From assembly GCA_037189845.1 (NCBI GenBank), contig JBBCIS010000007.1, forward strand, positions 1 to 64,000: DNA of 64,000 bases. The letters are read 5' to 3'. The notes beneath the pieces were generated by a model. It was given only the letters and a program-made list of their open reading frames with translations. It did not search any database and was not told the DNA's origin. Source of the DNA: JAMLHH01 sp037189845 (GTDB lineage Bacteria > Bacteroidota > Bacteroidia > Chitinophagales > JADIYW01). The position numbers were made by a program, and so were the translations under genes. Shown piece after piece: positions 53,906-62,825 of the stretch. The stretch's first letter is position 1. Each line of letters starts with the position of its first letter.

Positions 53906-54361
53906 TTAGTTTTTTATTTTTATCAAATGCTTCAACTCATCAGTTCCATATTTTTCAATAATTTCTTTTGAGCTGCTTGTAAGCAATTCTAATTTCGCTC
54001 CATTATCCAAAAGCCAGTTGAACATTATTGTACTATTAGAGTTTGTAGCAGTAAAAACGCAGCAATTTAATAGCATACCATTATTTATATTGATATCTAT
54101 ACCTTTTGAAATTGCAAATTTTAGGCCTTCCAACTCATTGTTCTGCACAGCGTAATATACACCTTGATAATTGTAATTAGAAAAATCCGCACCAATAGAA
54201 AACAGATATTCTGCAACGTCAATATGAGAATATGCTACTGCTGCTTCAAGAGCAAGATCTATTTCAAGCTGGGTAAAACAGTCTGAAAGTATTTCTTGCA
54301 GGCTGGGTAAATCTCCTTTTCTTGCAAAATTTTCTATATTATGCTGGCGCAATTCGCTCAT
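53906..54361 (-). CDS. Small ankyrin-repeat protein
   Basis: 151 residues, no signal peptide. Ankyrin-like repeats are visible as IDLALEAAVAYSHIDVAEYLFSIGADFS, GVYYAVQNNELEGLKFAISKGIDIN and NSTIMFNWLLDNGAKLE. It lies between fni (6-bp gap) and the reductase gene (2-bp gap), so it is translated within the mevalonate set. It is visibly more AT-rich than both neighbours, which suggests later insertion. Its role is unknown; ankyrin repeats bind proteins. Confidence 0.8.
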   Translation of the reverse strand: MSELRQHNIENFARKGDLPSLQEILSDCFTQLEIDLALEAAVAYSHIDVAEYLFSIGADFSNYNYQGVYYAVQNNELEGLKFAISKGIDININNGMLLNCCVFTATNSNSTIMFNWLLDNGAKLELLTSSSKEIIEKYGTDELKHLIKIKN

Positions 54362-54367
54362 AAAACC

Positions 54368-55381
54368 TTACCTCACTCTTAAATATCCCTGAGCCAGTCT
54401 CAATCCTTCTCTCTGACTTTCGATAAAGCTGTGTAATGCTTCATAAGATTCTGCTGCGTACTTCAATAAAGTAGAAGCTTGCCCATAGACAGCATTGCCT
54501 TTGATTTTGTTCATACCATAGTATCCGTCAAGGAAATTTTTGATACCTCCTGAAATGATAAATTGCTGGCACTGAATCTGACCTGCACTTTCAAATTGTA
54601 TCTGATTGACCATCTCTATCATTTGTTCGGCAGTATGACCGATCTGAGCAATCTTCTGATATAACTCTTGTTGAACAGCATCACTGCGCAAAAGTTCTAA
54701 TTTCGAAAAATTTGTTCCACCATGAGCTGCAAATTCTATTGCCTGCAATGGCAATTTCATCAATGCGCTCAGGCTTTCTTTCCCCATTCCCTGCCCTACT
54801 TCTTTGACGATAACAGGGATTTTTGACAATTCCAGAAATTGCTCTATTGTTTCTATAGGAGGCTGGCGCAATTTATCGCCTTCCGGTTGCAACCACTCCT
54901 GAAGCGGATTGACATGGATCATCAGCCCGTCTGCTTTCAGCTTATCAACCAGTGCATCCACTTTTTCCAATTGTTTCAGACGGATGAGCTCCTCTATTTG
55001 AGCGATACCCAGATTGGCATAAAAAGGGCGGTCATCACCCATGATATGTCTCAGGTCAAAATCCGATAGTCTTTCATTGCTGTTCAGTAGCTGGCGACAA
55101 GAGCCCAAACCCATTCCCATCCCGAAATGATAACAGGAACGTGCAAGATTTTCATTGATCTTTCGAGCCTTTTCAGTACCTCCCGTCATACTGCTCACCC
55201 AAATAGGAGTATGCATTCGCTTACCCAGAAAATCGACTGTGGGAATTTGCACATCAGAATGACCGAAAAGTGGTTCGTAGCTGAACCTGTTATCTATAGT
55301 ATCTGTCTGAGAAGCAAAAGCTAAATCAATGTGGTCATTTTTACGCTCTTTAGCAGTCGGATCATTTTTCAGCTCACTCAT
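54368..55381 (-). CDS. fni: Type 2 isopentenyl-diphosphate isomerase
   Basis: 337 residues. WVSSMTGGTEKARKIN and GMGMGLGSCRQLL form the FMN-binding start, HVNPLQEWLQPEGD the substrate-binding His/Asn region, and PVIVKEVGQGM, FAAHGGTNFSKLE and FIISGGIKNFLDG the remaining TIM-barrel motifs. It converts isopentenyl diphosphate to dimethylallyl diphosphate with FMN. It precedes the ankyrin and reductase genes in the same direction. Confidence 0.92.
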   Translation of the reverse strand: MSELKNDPTAKERKNDHIDLAFASQTDTIDNRFSYEPLFGHSDVQIPTVDFLGKRMHTPIWVSSMTGGTEKARKINENLARSCYHFGMGMGLGSCRQLLNSNERLSDFDLRHIMGDDRPFYANLGIAQIEELIRLKQLEKVDALVDKLKADGLMIHVNPLQEWLQPEGDKLRQPPIETIEQFLELSKIPVIVKEVGQGMGKESLSALMKLPLQAIEFAAHGGTNFSKLELLRSDAVQQELYQKIAQIGHTAEQMIEMVNQIQFESAGQIQCQQFIISGGIKNFLDGYYGMNKIKGNAVYGQASTLLKYAAESYEALHSFIESQREGLRLAQGYLRVR

Positions 55382-55410
55382 GACAGATATCTTTCAGTTT
55401 TGTAAAATAC

Positions 55411-55956
55411 TTACTTTTTGCCGTCAAGAATAGTCAGTGAGTTATTCATTGCCTGAATATCTTTCATCCAAAGATCTTTTTTATTCAAAAAGCACCAGCC
55501 GGATGTCTGGTACAACATCGTATCCTTTTGAATCAGCTGCATGTTGAAGATTAATTTCTGATCTTTTAACACTCCGGTCAGTAATATATCCTGTACATAA
55601 TACCCTTTATCGTTTGTATAAGCAGTATCTCTCAAAACCATAGTTTCTTTCAGCGCATGTTCTACCTTTTTGACATTTTTCAGATCATTGGACAGAGAGT
55701 CATAAAGGTATTTCACATATCCTGAATCCGGTTTCCACGATTGAGGCACTACGATATAGTACACATCTCTGTATTTATTCTGCAGACCGATAGCTGCTGA
55801 TGGATGTAAATCCTGAGTTCTTTTGAGATAAGGAGCATAATCCAGTTTAAGGTAATCACGAATCTCCAGCTGCTTCGGAATATCCGGATATTTACAGGAA
55901 AACATTATCAATGAAGAAACTGCTAATAATGCTGCAAAGATTTTGAACTGCTTCAT
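55411..55956 (-). CDS. Hypothetical lipoprotein
   Basis: 181 residues. A signal peptide with lipobox IMFSCKYPD (Cys21) is clear. The mature domain alternates charged and hydrophobic residues (YIVVPQSWKPDSGYVKYLYDSLSNDL, GYYVQDILLTGVLKDQKLIFNMQLIQKDTMLY) and looks like an alpha/beta fold, of no family I recognise. It is 29 bp before fni and may be co-transcribed with the mevalonate set. Confidence 0.75.
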   Translation of the reverse strand: MKQFKIFAALLAVSSLIMFSCKYPDIPKQLEIRDYLKLDYAPYLKRTQDLHPSAAIGLQNKYRDVYYIVVPQSWKPDSGYVKYLYDSLSNDLKNVKKVEHALKETMVLRDTAYTNDKGYYVQDILLTGVLKDQKLIFNMQLIQKDTMLYQTSGWCFLNKKDLWMKDIQAMNNSLTILDGKK

Positions 55957-56124
55957 ATTTCAGGAAATTGTCCCAAAGTTAACCTTAATGTAGATTGCAA
56001 AGCATATTTTCTGTCAGGAATTAAGAAAAGCATAATCATATAATACCGGCTAATAGAATGGGCAATACGCAATGAATAATTTACGGTACAGTACAATACG
56101 ATTATTGTGAAATCATTACCAATA

Positions 56125-56155
56125 TTGTCGGAGGATAAACAAGAGTGTATCTTTG
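56125..56155 (+). promoter_or_regulatory. rlmN promoter
   Basis: A TTG (56125-56127) and a perfect TATCTTTG -7 box (56148-56155) are 20 bases apart, as in the Bacteroidota consensus. Transcription would start at about the ATG at 56161, giving a leaderless or nearly leaderless mRNA. Confidence 0.65.
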
Positions 56156-56160
56156 CAGTA

Positions 56161-57192
56161 ATGTTGAAAGATATCCGTCAGTTTTCATTACCTGAATTGA
56201 CCACCTGGTTTAAAGAGGAAGGAGAGCAAGCCTTTCGTGCGAAACAGGTGTACTCCTGGTTATGGCAAAAGTCAGCAACTGATTTTGACGACATGACAAA
56301 TCTTTCTCTTGGATTGAGAAATAAGCTTAAAGAGCAGTTCGATATTAAACCAGTACAGGTCCACAAAGAGCAGTTTTCTAATGACGGTACTATCAAATCT
56401 GCATTCAGGCTGCACGACAGTCATCTGGTAGAAGGTGTAATGATCCCGGTAGAAGACCGTGCTACTGCCTGCGTATCTTCTCAGGTTGGCTGTAGCCTCA
56501 CCTGCAAATTCTGTGCAACCGGCTTCATGAAACGCGAACGCAACCTGGAACCTGCAGAAATCTATGACCAGGTAGTACTTATCAGAAATCAGGCTGAAAA
56601 ATCTCTGGGCAGACCACTCACCAATATTGTATTTATGGGTATGGGTGAACCATTGCTGAATTACGCCAATGTTCTCAAGGCAATAGAAAAAATCACGTCA
56701 CCAGAAGGTCTGGGAATGTCACCAAAGCGTATCACCCTTTCTACTGCCGGAATAGCCAAAATGATTAAAAAGCTTGGAGATGACCAGGTTCGCTTTAATC
56801 TGGCGCTTTCATTACACGCTGCAAATGATGAAAAGCGGGATACCATCATGCCTATCAATGAACAGAATAATATTGAGGTACTGGTAGAAGCCCTCAACTA
56901 TTTCCATGAAAAGACAGGCAACAAAATCACCTTTGAATACATCTTATTAAATGGTGTAAATGATTCCATACAGGATGCCAGAGAAATAATTGAGCTCTGT
57001 CAAAGAGTTCCGGCAAAAGTCAATATTCTGGAATATAATAAAGTGGAAGGAGCTACATTTTCACGTACAGATGCTCAGCGGAGAAATGCATTTGTGACTT
57101 TTCTGGAAAAAAAAGGAGTGACTGCCAGCATCAGAAAAAGCCGTGGAAAAGATATTGATGCAGCTTGCGGACAGCTGGCCAATAAAGGTTAA
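56161..57192 (+). CDS. rlmN: 23S rRNA (adenine-C2)-methyltransferase RlmN
   Basis: About 343 residues from ATG 56161. The radical-SAM cysteines are in CSLTCKFCATGF (about residues 118-129), with FMGMGEPLLN, KRITLSTAGI and a C-terminal IRKSRGKDIDAACGQL that carries the second catalytic Cys. It methylates A2503 of 23S rRNA and A37 of some tRNAs. An open frame begins 54 bases upstream, but that stretch contains the promoter and adds nothing conserved. Confidence 0.96.
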   Translation: MLKDIRQFSLPELTTWFKEEGEQAFRAKQVYSWLWQKSATDFDDMTNLSLGLRNKLKEQFDIKPVQVHKEQFSNDGTIKSAFRLHDSHLVEGVMIPVEDRATACVSSQVGCSLTCKFCATGFMKRERNLEPAEIYDQVVLIRNQAEKSLGRPLTNIVFMGMGEPLLNYANVLKAIEKITSPEGLGMSPKRITLSTAGIAKMIKKLGDDQVRFNLALSLHAANDEKRDTIMPINEQNNIEVLVEALNYFHEKTGNKITFEYILLNGVNDSIQDAREIIELCQRVPAKVNILEYNKVEGATFSRTDAQRRNAFVTFLEKKGVTASIRKSRGKDIDAACGQLANKG

Positions 57193-57267
57193 GAACTACA
57201 TCATACGCTTGAAAATATCCTCTTTCGCTTCTTCTTTTAATAACATATAATATCAAATATTTTTTTC

Positions 57268-57275
57268 TATCTTTG
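57268..57275 (+). promoter_or_regulatory. -7 box for the rimP-nusA-infB operon
   Basis: Perfect TATCTTTG followed by CAG, as in the rlmN promoter. It places the transcript start near 57281, just ahead of a strong hairpin. A -33 TTG is not obvious. Confidence 0.6.
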
Positions 57276-57287
57276 CAGAGTCGAAAG

Positions 57288-57312
57288 ATAGGGGACCCTT
57301 GCAGTCCCCTAT
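57288..57312 (+). promoter_or_regulatory. rimP leader hairpin (possible attenuator)
   Basis: ATAGGGGAC (57288-57296) pairs perfectly with GTCCCCTAT (57304-57312) around a seven-base loop, followed by TTTGTTAG. It lies between the -7 box and the rimP start at 57331 and looks like a weak intrinsic terminator. Comparable hairpins precede rimP operons in other bacteria. Regulation by read-through is inferred. Confidence 0.65.
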
Positions 57313-57330
57313 TTTGTTAGACTAATAGAT

Positions 57331-57807
57331 ATGGAAAGCATAGATATTCTAAAAGAAAAAATTGCGCTCGCTCTGACTGAAAAGTTTGAAGGAACTGATT
57401 TTTTTATTGCAGATATACAAGTCACTGTAACAAGCAGAATTGCAGTATTTGTAGACGGGAAGGAAAATATTACGATCCAGCAATGTGCTGAAATTTCCAG
57501 ATTTTTAGAAAACTACCTGGAAACTAACGGATTGGTAGGTGAAAAATACTGGTTGGAAGTATCATCACCGGGTATGGATGAACCATTCAAAGTTCCTCAG
57601 CAATATGAAAAATGGCTGGAAAAGCCGGTCGAAGTATTGTTGACATCCGGAATCAAAGAAACCGGGACATTAAAAGCTTTTGATGAAGGGTCCGTCACCA
57701 TAGAATTGCCGGAACAAAAGAAAAAGAAAGAAATTATTCCTGCGGAGCTGAAAACTTTTGCCCAGGAAGACATTAAATACACAAGAAAACATTTCGTATT
57801 CAAATAG
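57331..57807 (+). CDS. rimP: Ribosome maturation factor RimP
   Basis: 158 residues. An N-terminal alpha/beta domain with CAEISRFLENYLE and WLEVSSPGMDEPFKVPQQYEKWLEKPVEV is the RimP signature, followed by the small SH3-like C-terminal domain (ETGTLKAFDEGSVTIEL). It helps assemble the 30S subunit. It is first in the rimP-nusA-infB order, 7 bp before nusA. Confidence 0.94.
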   Translation: MESIDILKEKIALALTEKFEGTDFFIADIQVTVTSRIAVFVDGKENITIQQCAEISRFLENYLETNGLVGEKYWLEVSSPGMDEPFKVPQQYEKWLEKPVEVLLTSGIKETGTLKAFDEGSVTIELPEQKKKKEIIPAELKTFAQEDIKYTRKHFVFK

Positions 57808-57814
57808 TACAACT

Positions 57815-59050
57815 ATGAATAGTGCAGAATTAGTAGACTCGATATCCGAGTTTAAAGAGTTTAAAAACATTGACAGACCCACAATGATGCGTGTGCTGGA
57901 AGATGTATTTAAAACCCTTCTACGGAAAAAATATGGTTCTGATGAGCACTTTGATATCATCGTAAACACTGACAAAGGTGACCTGGAAATCTGGCGCAAC
58001 AGAACAATCGTTGAAGACGGTGCGGTTGAAGATGAGCTTCAGGAAGTTTCTATCTCAGAAGCTTTGAAAGTAGATGCCGGTTTTGAAGTAGGAGATGATT
58101 GCTACGAAGAAATTACGCTTGAATCCTTTGGTAGAAGAGCTATTCTTGCTGCAAGACAAACCTTGATTTCAAGAATTCTTGAGTTGGAAAAAGACGAAAT
58201 CTTTAAAAAATATCAGGACAGAATCGGTGAAATAGTCACTGCGGAAGTATACCAGGTATGGAAAAAAGAAATGTTGCTTTTAGATGATGAAGGTAATGAG
58301 CTTCTGCTTCCTAAAACTGAACAAATCAAATCTGATTTTTACAAAAAAGGAGATACACTAAGAGCAGTTGTAAAAGATGTGGAAATGAGAGGAGCAAATC
58401 CGAGAGTTATTCTTTCGAGAGTAGACCCTTCATTCCTTGCGAAACTTTTAGAGCTGGAAGTACCTGAAATCTTTGACGGATTGATTTCTATCAGAAAAAT
58501 TGTACGTGAACCGGGAGAAAGAGCAAAAGTTGCTGTAGAATCCTATGATGACCGCATCGATCCGGTAGGAGCATGCGTAGGTATGAAAGGATCAAGAATT
58601 CACGGGATAGTGAGAGAGTTGAGAAACGAAAACATTGATATCATTAACTACACCAATAATACCAGCTTATTCATCCAGAGAGCTTTGTCTCCTGCGAAAA
58701 TTTCTTCTATTGAAATTTCAGATGATAAAAGAGTAGCTGTCTATCTGAAACCCGATCAGGTTTCTCTGGCAATTGGTAAAGGTGGTCTGAATATCAAATT
58801 AGCAAGTCGTCTGACAGGTTATGAAATCGATGTATACAGAGACATTGATGAAATTGAGGACGATGTTGATCTGGAAGAATTTGCAGATGAAATTGATGGA
58901 TGGGTGATTGATGCACTGAAAAACATCGGCTGCGATACAGCTAAAAGTGTATTGGATCTTGACAGAGATGAATTGGTAAGAAGAGCTGACTTAGAAGAGG
59001 AGACTGTAGATGAAGTCATCCGCATACTAAGAGAAGAATTGGATAATTAA
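57815..59050 (+). CDS. nusA: Transcription factor NusA
   Basis: 411 residues from ATG 57815. The open frame extends 57 bases into rimP, but MNSAELVDSISEFKEFKNIDR is the family start. The N-terminal RNA-polymerase domain is followed by S1 (GEIVTAEVYQVWKKEMLL), KH1 and KH2 regions (EPGERAKVAVESYDDRIDPVGACVGMKGSRIHGIVREL and SLAIGKGGLNIKLASRLTGYEID) and a short acidic C-terminus with a helix-hairpin-like segment. It controls pausing and termination. Confidence 0.96.
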   Translation: MNSAELVDSISEFKEFKNIDRPTMMRVLEDVFKTLLRKKYGSDEHFDIIVNTDKGDLEIWRNRTIVEDGAVEDELQEVSISEALKVDAGFEVGDDCYEEITLESFGRRAILAARQTLISRILELEKDEIFKKYQDRIGEIVTAEVYQVWKKEMLLLDDEGNELLLPKTEQIKSDFYKKGDTLRAVVKDVEMRGANPRVILSRVDPSFLAKLLELEVPEIFDGLISIRKIVREPGERAKVAVESYDDRIDPVGACVGMKGSRIHGIVRELRNENIDIINYTNNTSLFIQRALSPAKISSIEISDDKRVAVYLKPDQVSLAIGKGGLNIKLASRLTGYEIDVYRDIDEIEDDVDLEEFADEIDGWVIDALKNIGCDTAKSVLDLDRDELVRRADLEEETVDEVIRILREELDN

Positions 59051-59071
59051 AAATCGTGTGCTAGATAGTAG

Positions 59072-59079
59072 TACATTTG
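59072..59079 (+). promoter_or_regulatory. Possible internal promoter box before infB
   Basis: TACATTTG fits TAnnTTTG and lies 21 bases before the infB ATG. It is inside a GTACA-TT-TGTAC palindrome. No -33 TTG at the normal distance, so it is weak evidence. Confidence 0.3.
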
Positions 59080-59100
59080 TACAAGAATTAAACGTCTATA

Positions 59101-62100
59101 ATGACAGAAAATAAGTCGATACAGTTGGTGAAGGCTGCTAAGGAATTAAATGTAGGTATTAATACCGTCATTGAACACTTAGCAGAAAAGGGTCATGTAA
59201 TTGAAAACAAACCTTCAACCAAATTGTCACCAGAACAGTACAATTTGCTTCTGAGCGCCTTCAAGCAAGACCTTGCTATCAAGAAGAAAGCAGAAGAAAT
59301 TAACATCGGAAAAGTAAGAAAGGATAAAGCAGATGAAGGCAAAGATGAGGCCTTTGCTGCTCCTGCCAAAGAAACTATTGTAGAGCGTCCGCGAATTATT
59401 GTCGAAGGACCTAAAGTAGTTGGCAGAATGGATCTCGATGCTAAAAAACCTGTTTCTGAACCTAAACCTTCAGAATCTCCGGCACCAGCAGCAAAAGAGG
59501 AAGCACCTTCAAAACCAGAAGTAAAAGCTCCGGAAGTAATTCCGGCAGCAGAAGCTCCTAAGGTCAAAAAGGAAAAACCAGAGACCAAGGCTCCTGCTCC
59601 GGTGGAGGAACCAAAAATCGAAAGACAGCCCATTGAAAAGCCTGCTATTAAAGTAGTGGATAAAATTGAGCTGCCTGCCCCAAATACTCCCAGACCAGCT
59701 CCGATTGCTAAAGCTGAAGAAAAAGAGCCTAAAGCTCCTGCAGAAAAAGCTACACCTGCTGAAGTTCCTTCAACTCCGGCTCCTTCAGCACCAGCTGAAG
59801 ATAATGTAGTCATCAGAGCGGAAGCAGAAAGACTTTCCGGAGTGAAAATCATGGGTAAAATTGAATTACCTGATGCAAGAAAAGCATCTTCTGACGCCAA
59901 AAAACCTTTTCATAAAAGTAATGACGAGAAGAAGAAAAGAAAGCGTATCGGTGGTAAAGCTGTTGATATCAATAAAGTATCCAACGACGATAAAGGAGCA
60001 GGTAGTACAGATCGCTTAGGCGGTGGTAAACCTGGTCAAGGTGGTCCGGGTGGAAATAATAACAATCGTCCGGGTGGTGGCCCAGGCGGAAATCGTCTGG
60101 GTGGCCCAGGCGGGAATAACACCAATCGTCCGGGCGGAGGCCCGGGAAGCAATAACCGCCCGGGAGGAGGTAATCGTCCTGGAGGAGGTAATCGCCACGG
60201 GGCAGGAGGTCGTAACGATCGCAGAAATGATGAGCCTCAGGCTATTTCCGGTAAAGAGATTGATGATAAAATCAAAGCAACCATGGCCAAGCTTGGCGGT
60301 GGTCACAGATCCAAATCCAATAAGTCAAAATACCGTAAAAGCAGAAGAGATGAAGGATTCGGAAATGACGAAAATCAGGAGGGCGCAAAAATTCAGGTTA
60401 CAGAATTTATCTCTGTCAGTGAATTAGCCAATATCATGAACGTTTCTCCGACTCAGGTAATTTCTGCATGTTTCGGTTTAGGTGTTATCGTGTCTATCAA
60501 CCAGCGTATTGATGCTGAAATCATTGAATTGGTAGCCGGTGAATTCGGATTTGACGTAGAATTCATCAATATCACAGAAGAAGAAGAATCTGAAGAAAAT
60601 ACAGACAGTCCTGAAGATCTTTTACCGAGATCCCCTATTGTGACCATCATGGGGCACGTAGACCACGGTAAAACTTCTTTGTTGGACTATATACGCAGCG
60701 CAAATATCGTAGCCGGTGAGGCGGGTGGTATCACCCAGCACATTGGAGCATATGAGGTAACTTTGCCTGACAGTAAAAAGAAAGTAACATTCCTCGATAC
60801 TCCCGGTCACGAAGCCTTTACTGCGATGCGTGCACGTGGAGCAAAGCTGACAGATATAGTAGTGATCGTGGTAGCAGCTGACGATAATGTCATGCCTCAG
60901 ACAAAAGAGGCTATCAGCCACGCACAGGCAGCTGAAGTACCGATGATTATTGCAATCAACAAAATAGACAAGCCTGCAGCTAATCCTGAAGGCATTAAGA
61001 AACAGCTGGCAGAGATGAACATTCTGGTCGAAGACTGGGGTGGTAAATATCAATGTCAGGAAATCTCAGCCAAAAAAGGTATGGGTGTCGAAGACCTACT
61101 TGAGAAAATTTTGTTGGAAGCAGAAATGCTTGACTTGAAAGCTAATCCTGATAAAATTGCAAATGGTAGCGTTATCGAGGCATCATTAGACAAAGGCCGC
61201 GGATATGTATCTACGATCATGGTCCAGGAAGGAACACTCAATATCGGGGACTTCGTGGTAGCTGGCCAGTATTACGGTAAAGTAAAAGCTTTGACGAATG
61301 AGAGAGGTGTACGTGTCAAAAAAGCAGGCCCATCTCAACCTGTACAGTTACTGGGCTTGAACGGAGCACCTACAGCAGGTGATAAGTTTAAGGTGTACGA
61401 ATCTGAGCAGGAAGCTAAAGAAATCGCCAATAAACGTTCTACAATAATGAGAGAGCAAGGTATACGTGCTCAGAAACATATCACACTGGATGAGATCGGA
61501 AGACGTCTTGCACTTGGAAACTTCAAAGAGCTGAAGATTATTGTCAAAGGAGACGTGGATGGATCCGTAGAGGCATTGAGCGACTCATTGCTTAAGCTTT
61601 CCACAGAAGAAATTCAGGTATCTATCGTCCTTCGCGGAGTAGGTGCTATCACAGAGAACGACGTATTATTAGCTGCTGCTTCTGATGCCATCATCGTAGC
61701 ATTCCAGGTGAGACCGACATCTAATGCCCGTACGCTTGCAGAAAGAGAAAGTATTGAAATCCGTAACTACTCTATTATCTACGACGCTATTGATGATGTG
61801 AAGAAAGCTATGGAAGGTATGTTGGAGCCTAAGTTTGAGGAGAAAATCGTTGCGAATGTTGAAGTTCGTGAAGTGTTCAAAATCAGCAAAGTGGGTACTA
61901 TTGCCGGATGTTATGTTCAGGACGGTAAAATTGTCAGAGCAAACGGAATCAGAATCATCAGAGACGGTATCGTGGTATACACCGGTGAGCTGGATGCATT
62001 GAAACGTTTCAAAGACGATGTGAAAGAAGTTTCCAAAGGATATGAGTGTGGTATCAAAATCAAAAACTACAACGATATTCAGGTGGGAGATATCATCGAA

Positions 62101-62136
62101 TCTTTCGAAAAAGTAGAAGTGAAGAGAAAACTATAA
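59101..62136 (+). CDS. infB: Translation initiation factor IF-2
   Basis: 1011 residues. IF2 N-terminal domain (about 1-50), a long Ala/Pro/Glu/Lys-rich linker (to about 300), a Gly/Asn/Arg/Pro repeat stretch (about 300-380), a second N-terminal domain, then the G domain with GHVDHGKTS (from about residue 518), DTPGHEAFTAMRARGA and NKIDKP, and the domains II-IV. It places initiator tRNA on the ribosome. Bacteroidota IF-2 commonly has such long linkers. It is the last gene before a terminator. Confidence 0.97.
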   Translation: MTENKSIQLVKAAKELNVGINTVIEHLAEKGHVIENKPSTKLSPEQYNLLLSAFKQDLAIKKKAEEINIGKVRKDKADEGKDEAFAAPAKETIVERPRIIVEGPKVVGRMDLDAKKPVSEPKPSESPAPAAKEEAPSKPEVKAPEVIPAAEAPKVKKEKPETKAPAPVEEPKIERQPIEKPAIKVVDKIELPAPNTPRPAPIAKAEEKEPKAPAEKATPAEVPSTPAPSAPAEDNVVIRAEAERLSGVKIMGKIELPDARKASSDAKKPFHKSNDEKKKRKRIGGKAVDINKVSNDDKGAGSTDRLGGGKPGQGGPGGNNNNRPGGGPGGNRLGGPGGNNTNRPGGGPGSNNRPGGGNRPGGGNRHGAGGRNDRRNDEPQAISGKEIDDKIKATMAKLGGGHRSKSNKSKYRKSRRDEGFGNDENQEGAKIQVTEFISVSELANIMNVSPTQVISACFGLGVIVSINQRIDAEIIELVAGEFGFDVEFINITEEEESEENTDSPEDLLPRSPIVTIMGHVDHGKTSLLDYIRSANIVAGEAGGITQHIGAYEVTLPDSKKKVTFLDTPGHEAFTAMRARGAKLTDIVVIVVAADDNVMPQTKEAISHAQAAEVPMIIAINKIDKPAANPEGIKKQLAEMNILVEDWGGKYQCQEISAKKGMGVEDLLEKILLEAEMLDLKANPDKIANGSVIEASLDKGRGYVSTIMVQEGTLNIGDFVVAGQYYGKVKALTNERGVRVKKAGPSQPVQLLGLNGAPTAGDKFKVYESEQEAKEIANKRSTIMREQGIRAQKHITLDEIGRRLALGNFKELKIIVKGDVDGSVEALSDSLLKLSTEEIQVSIVLRGVGAITENDVLLAAASDAIIVAFQVRPTSNARTLAERESIEIRNYSIIYDAIDDVKKAMEGMLEPKFEEKIVANVEVREVFKISKVGTIAGCYVQDGKIVRANGIRIIRDGIVVYTGELDALKRFKDDVKEVSKGYECGIKIKNYNDIQVGDIIESFEKVEVKRKL

Positions 62137-62165
62137 GATCGTTCTTCAAAGTAACTTTATAAAAC

Positions 62166-62197
62166 AAAAGGTCAGACTTCACAATCTGACCTTTTTC
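62166..62197 (+). terminator. Terminator after infB
   Basis: AAAAGGTCAGA (62166-62176) pairs with TCTGACCTTTT (62185-62195), followed by TTCTTG. It is about 30 bp after the infB stop. Confidence 0.92.
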
Positions 62198-62322
62198 TTG
62201 TTTAGAAACTTATCTATTGATATCAGAGTTTTATCAATAGCACATGGATTAATTCCAGCTTTAGCTTTGCTTTAAACAGCTACTTATATATATGATACAG
62301 ATTGTAATTTAAAGCAGACCGG

Positions 62323-62510
62323 GTGTACGACAAATTTCCCTTTTTTGGACAAATGACCTCGAAGAGGTCTGATGTTTATAGAGAAAAGCAGATAAGAATA
62401 ACGATACGACTCTGTAGGAGTCGCATATTGCGTAATAATCTCTTTCTATAAACATTAAATCCCTTTGGGATTAAAAATAAAAATGAAGTTTGGGGAAATT
62501 TGTCGTACAC
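62323..62510. mobile_element. MITE-like element with perfect 18-bp inverted ends and nested palindromes (copy 2)
   Basis: GTGTACGACAAATTTCCC (62323-62340) and its exact complement (62493-62510) bound 188 bp. Inside, in order: hairpin GACCTCGAAGAGGTC (62355-62369), arm ATGTTTATAGA (62372-62382), hairpin CGACTCTGTAGGAGTCG (62407-62423), arm TCTATAAACAT (62445-62455), hairpin AATCCCTTTGGGATT (62458-62472). AAGCAGAC is found just outside both ends (62312-62319; 62513-62520), possibly a target duplication with a few bases' offset. No coding capacity. Confidence 0.75.
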
Positions 62511-62825
62511 TCAAGCAGACAAGCAGACCTATATTTTAAAATTTCACAATCGTTAATGCCGACGTCCTGAAAAGCCTTCGGAATTAAAATAAACCAATAA
62601 AACGCAGTAGATATGAAGTGTAATCCGAACCAAAGCGAATCGGGAGTGGTCTGCATTGCAGTGCATCCGGAAGAAAATCTTCGGGAGTGTGAACGGAATT
62701 AAACTTGAGCATCTACTTGATTGAACTTTGTTAAACTATCAACACAATCATTTAAACCGTAAAATATGTTTGGGTATTAAATAATTTGACGGAGAAATTT
62801 TTTATATTAATATAAAATAATCATC

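Larger units (their letters stand above)
62137..62825. other. Repeat-bearing intergenic region
   Basis: 689 bp. After the infB terminator it holds the inverted-repeat-bounded element (62323-62510), then a second structured stretch at about 62560-62700 with TGCA-TTGCAG-TGCA and CCGGAAGA-AAA-TCTTCGG hairpins. The promoter of the 62826 gene should lie in 62700-62820, which is AT-rich. I see no gene. Confidence 0.55.

Noticed and set aside
57758..57814. Upstream extension of nusA into rimP
   Set aside because: MNSAELVDSI at 57815 is the family start and the upstream part is the rimP 3' end read in another frame.
59193..59900. 235-codon minus-strand ORF
   Set aside because: Antisense to the Ala/Pro/Lys linker of infB; its Gly/Ser/Ala-rich content is a mirror of that bias.
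60016..60240. Repeat array in infB considered as a CRISPR or tandem repeat
   Set aside because: In frame it encodes Gly/Asn/Arg/Pro repeats of the IF-2 linker; there are no regular spacers.
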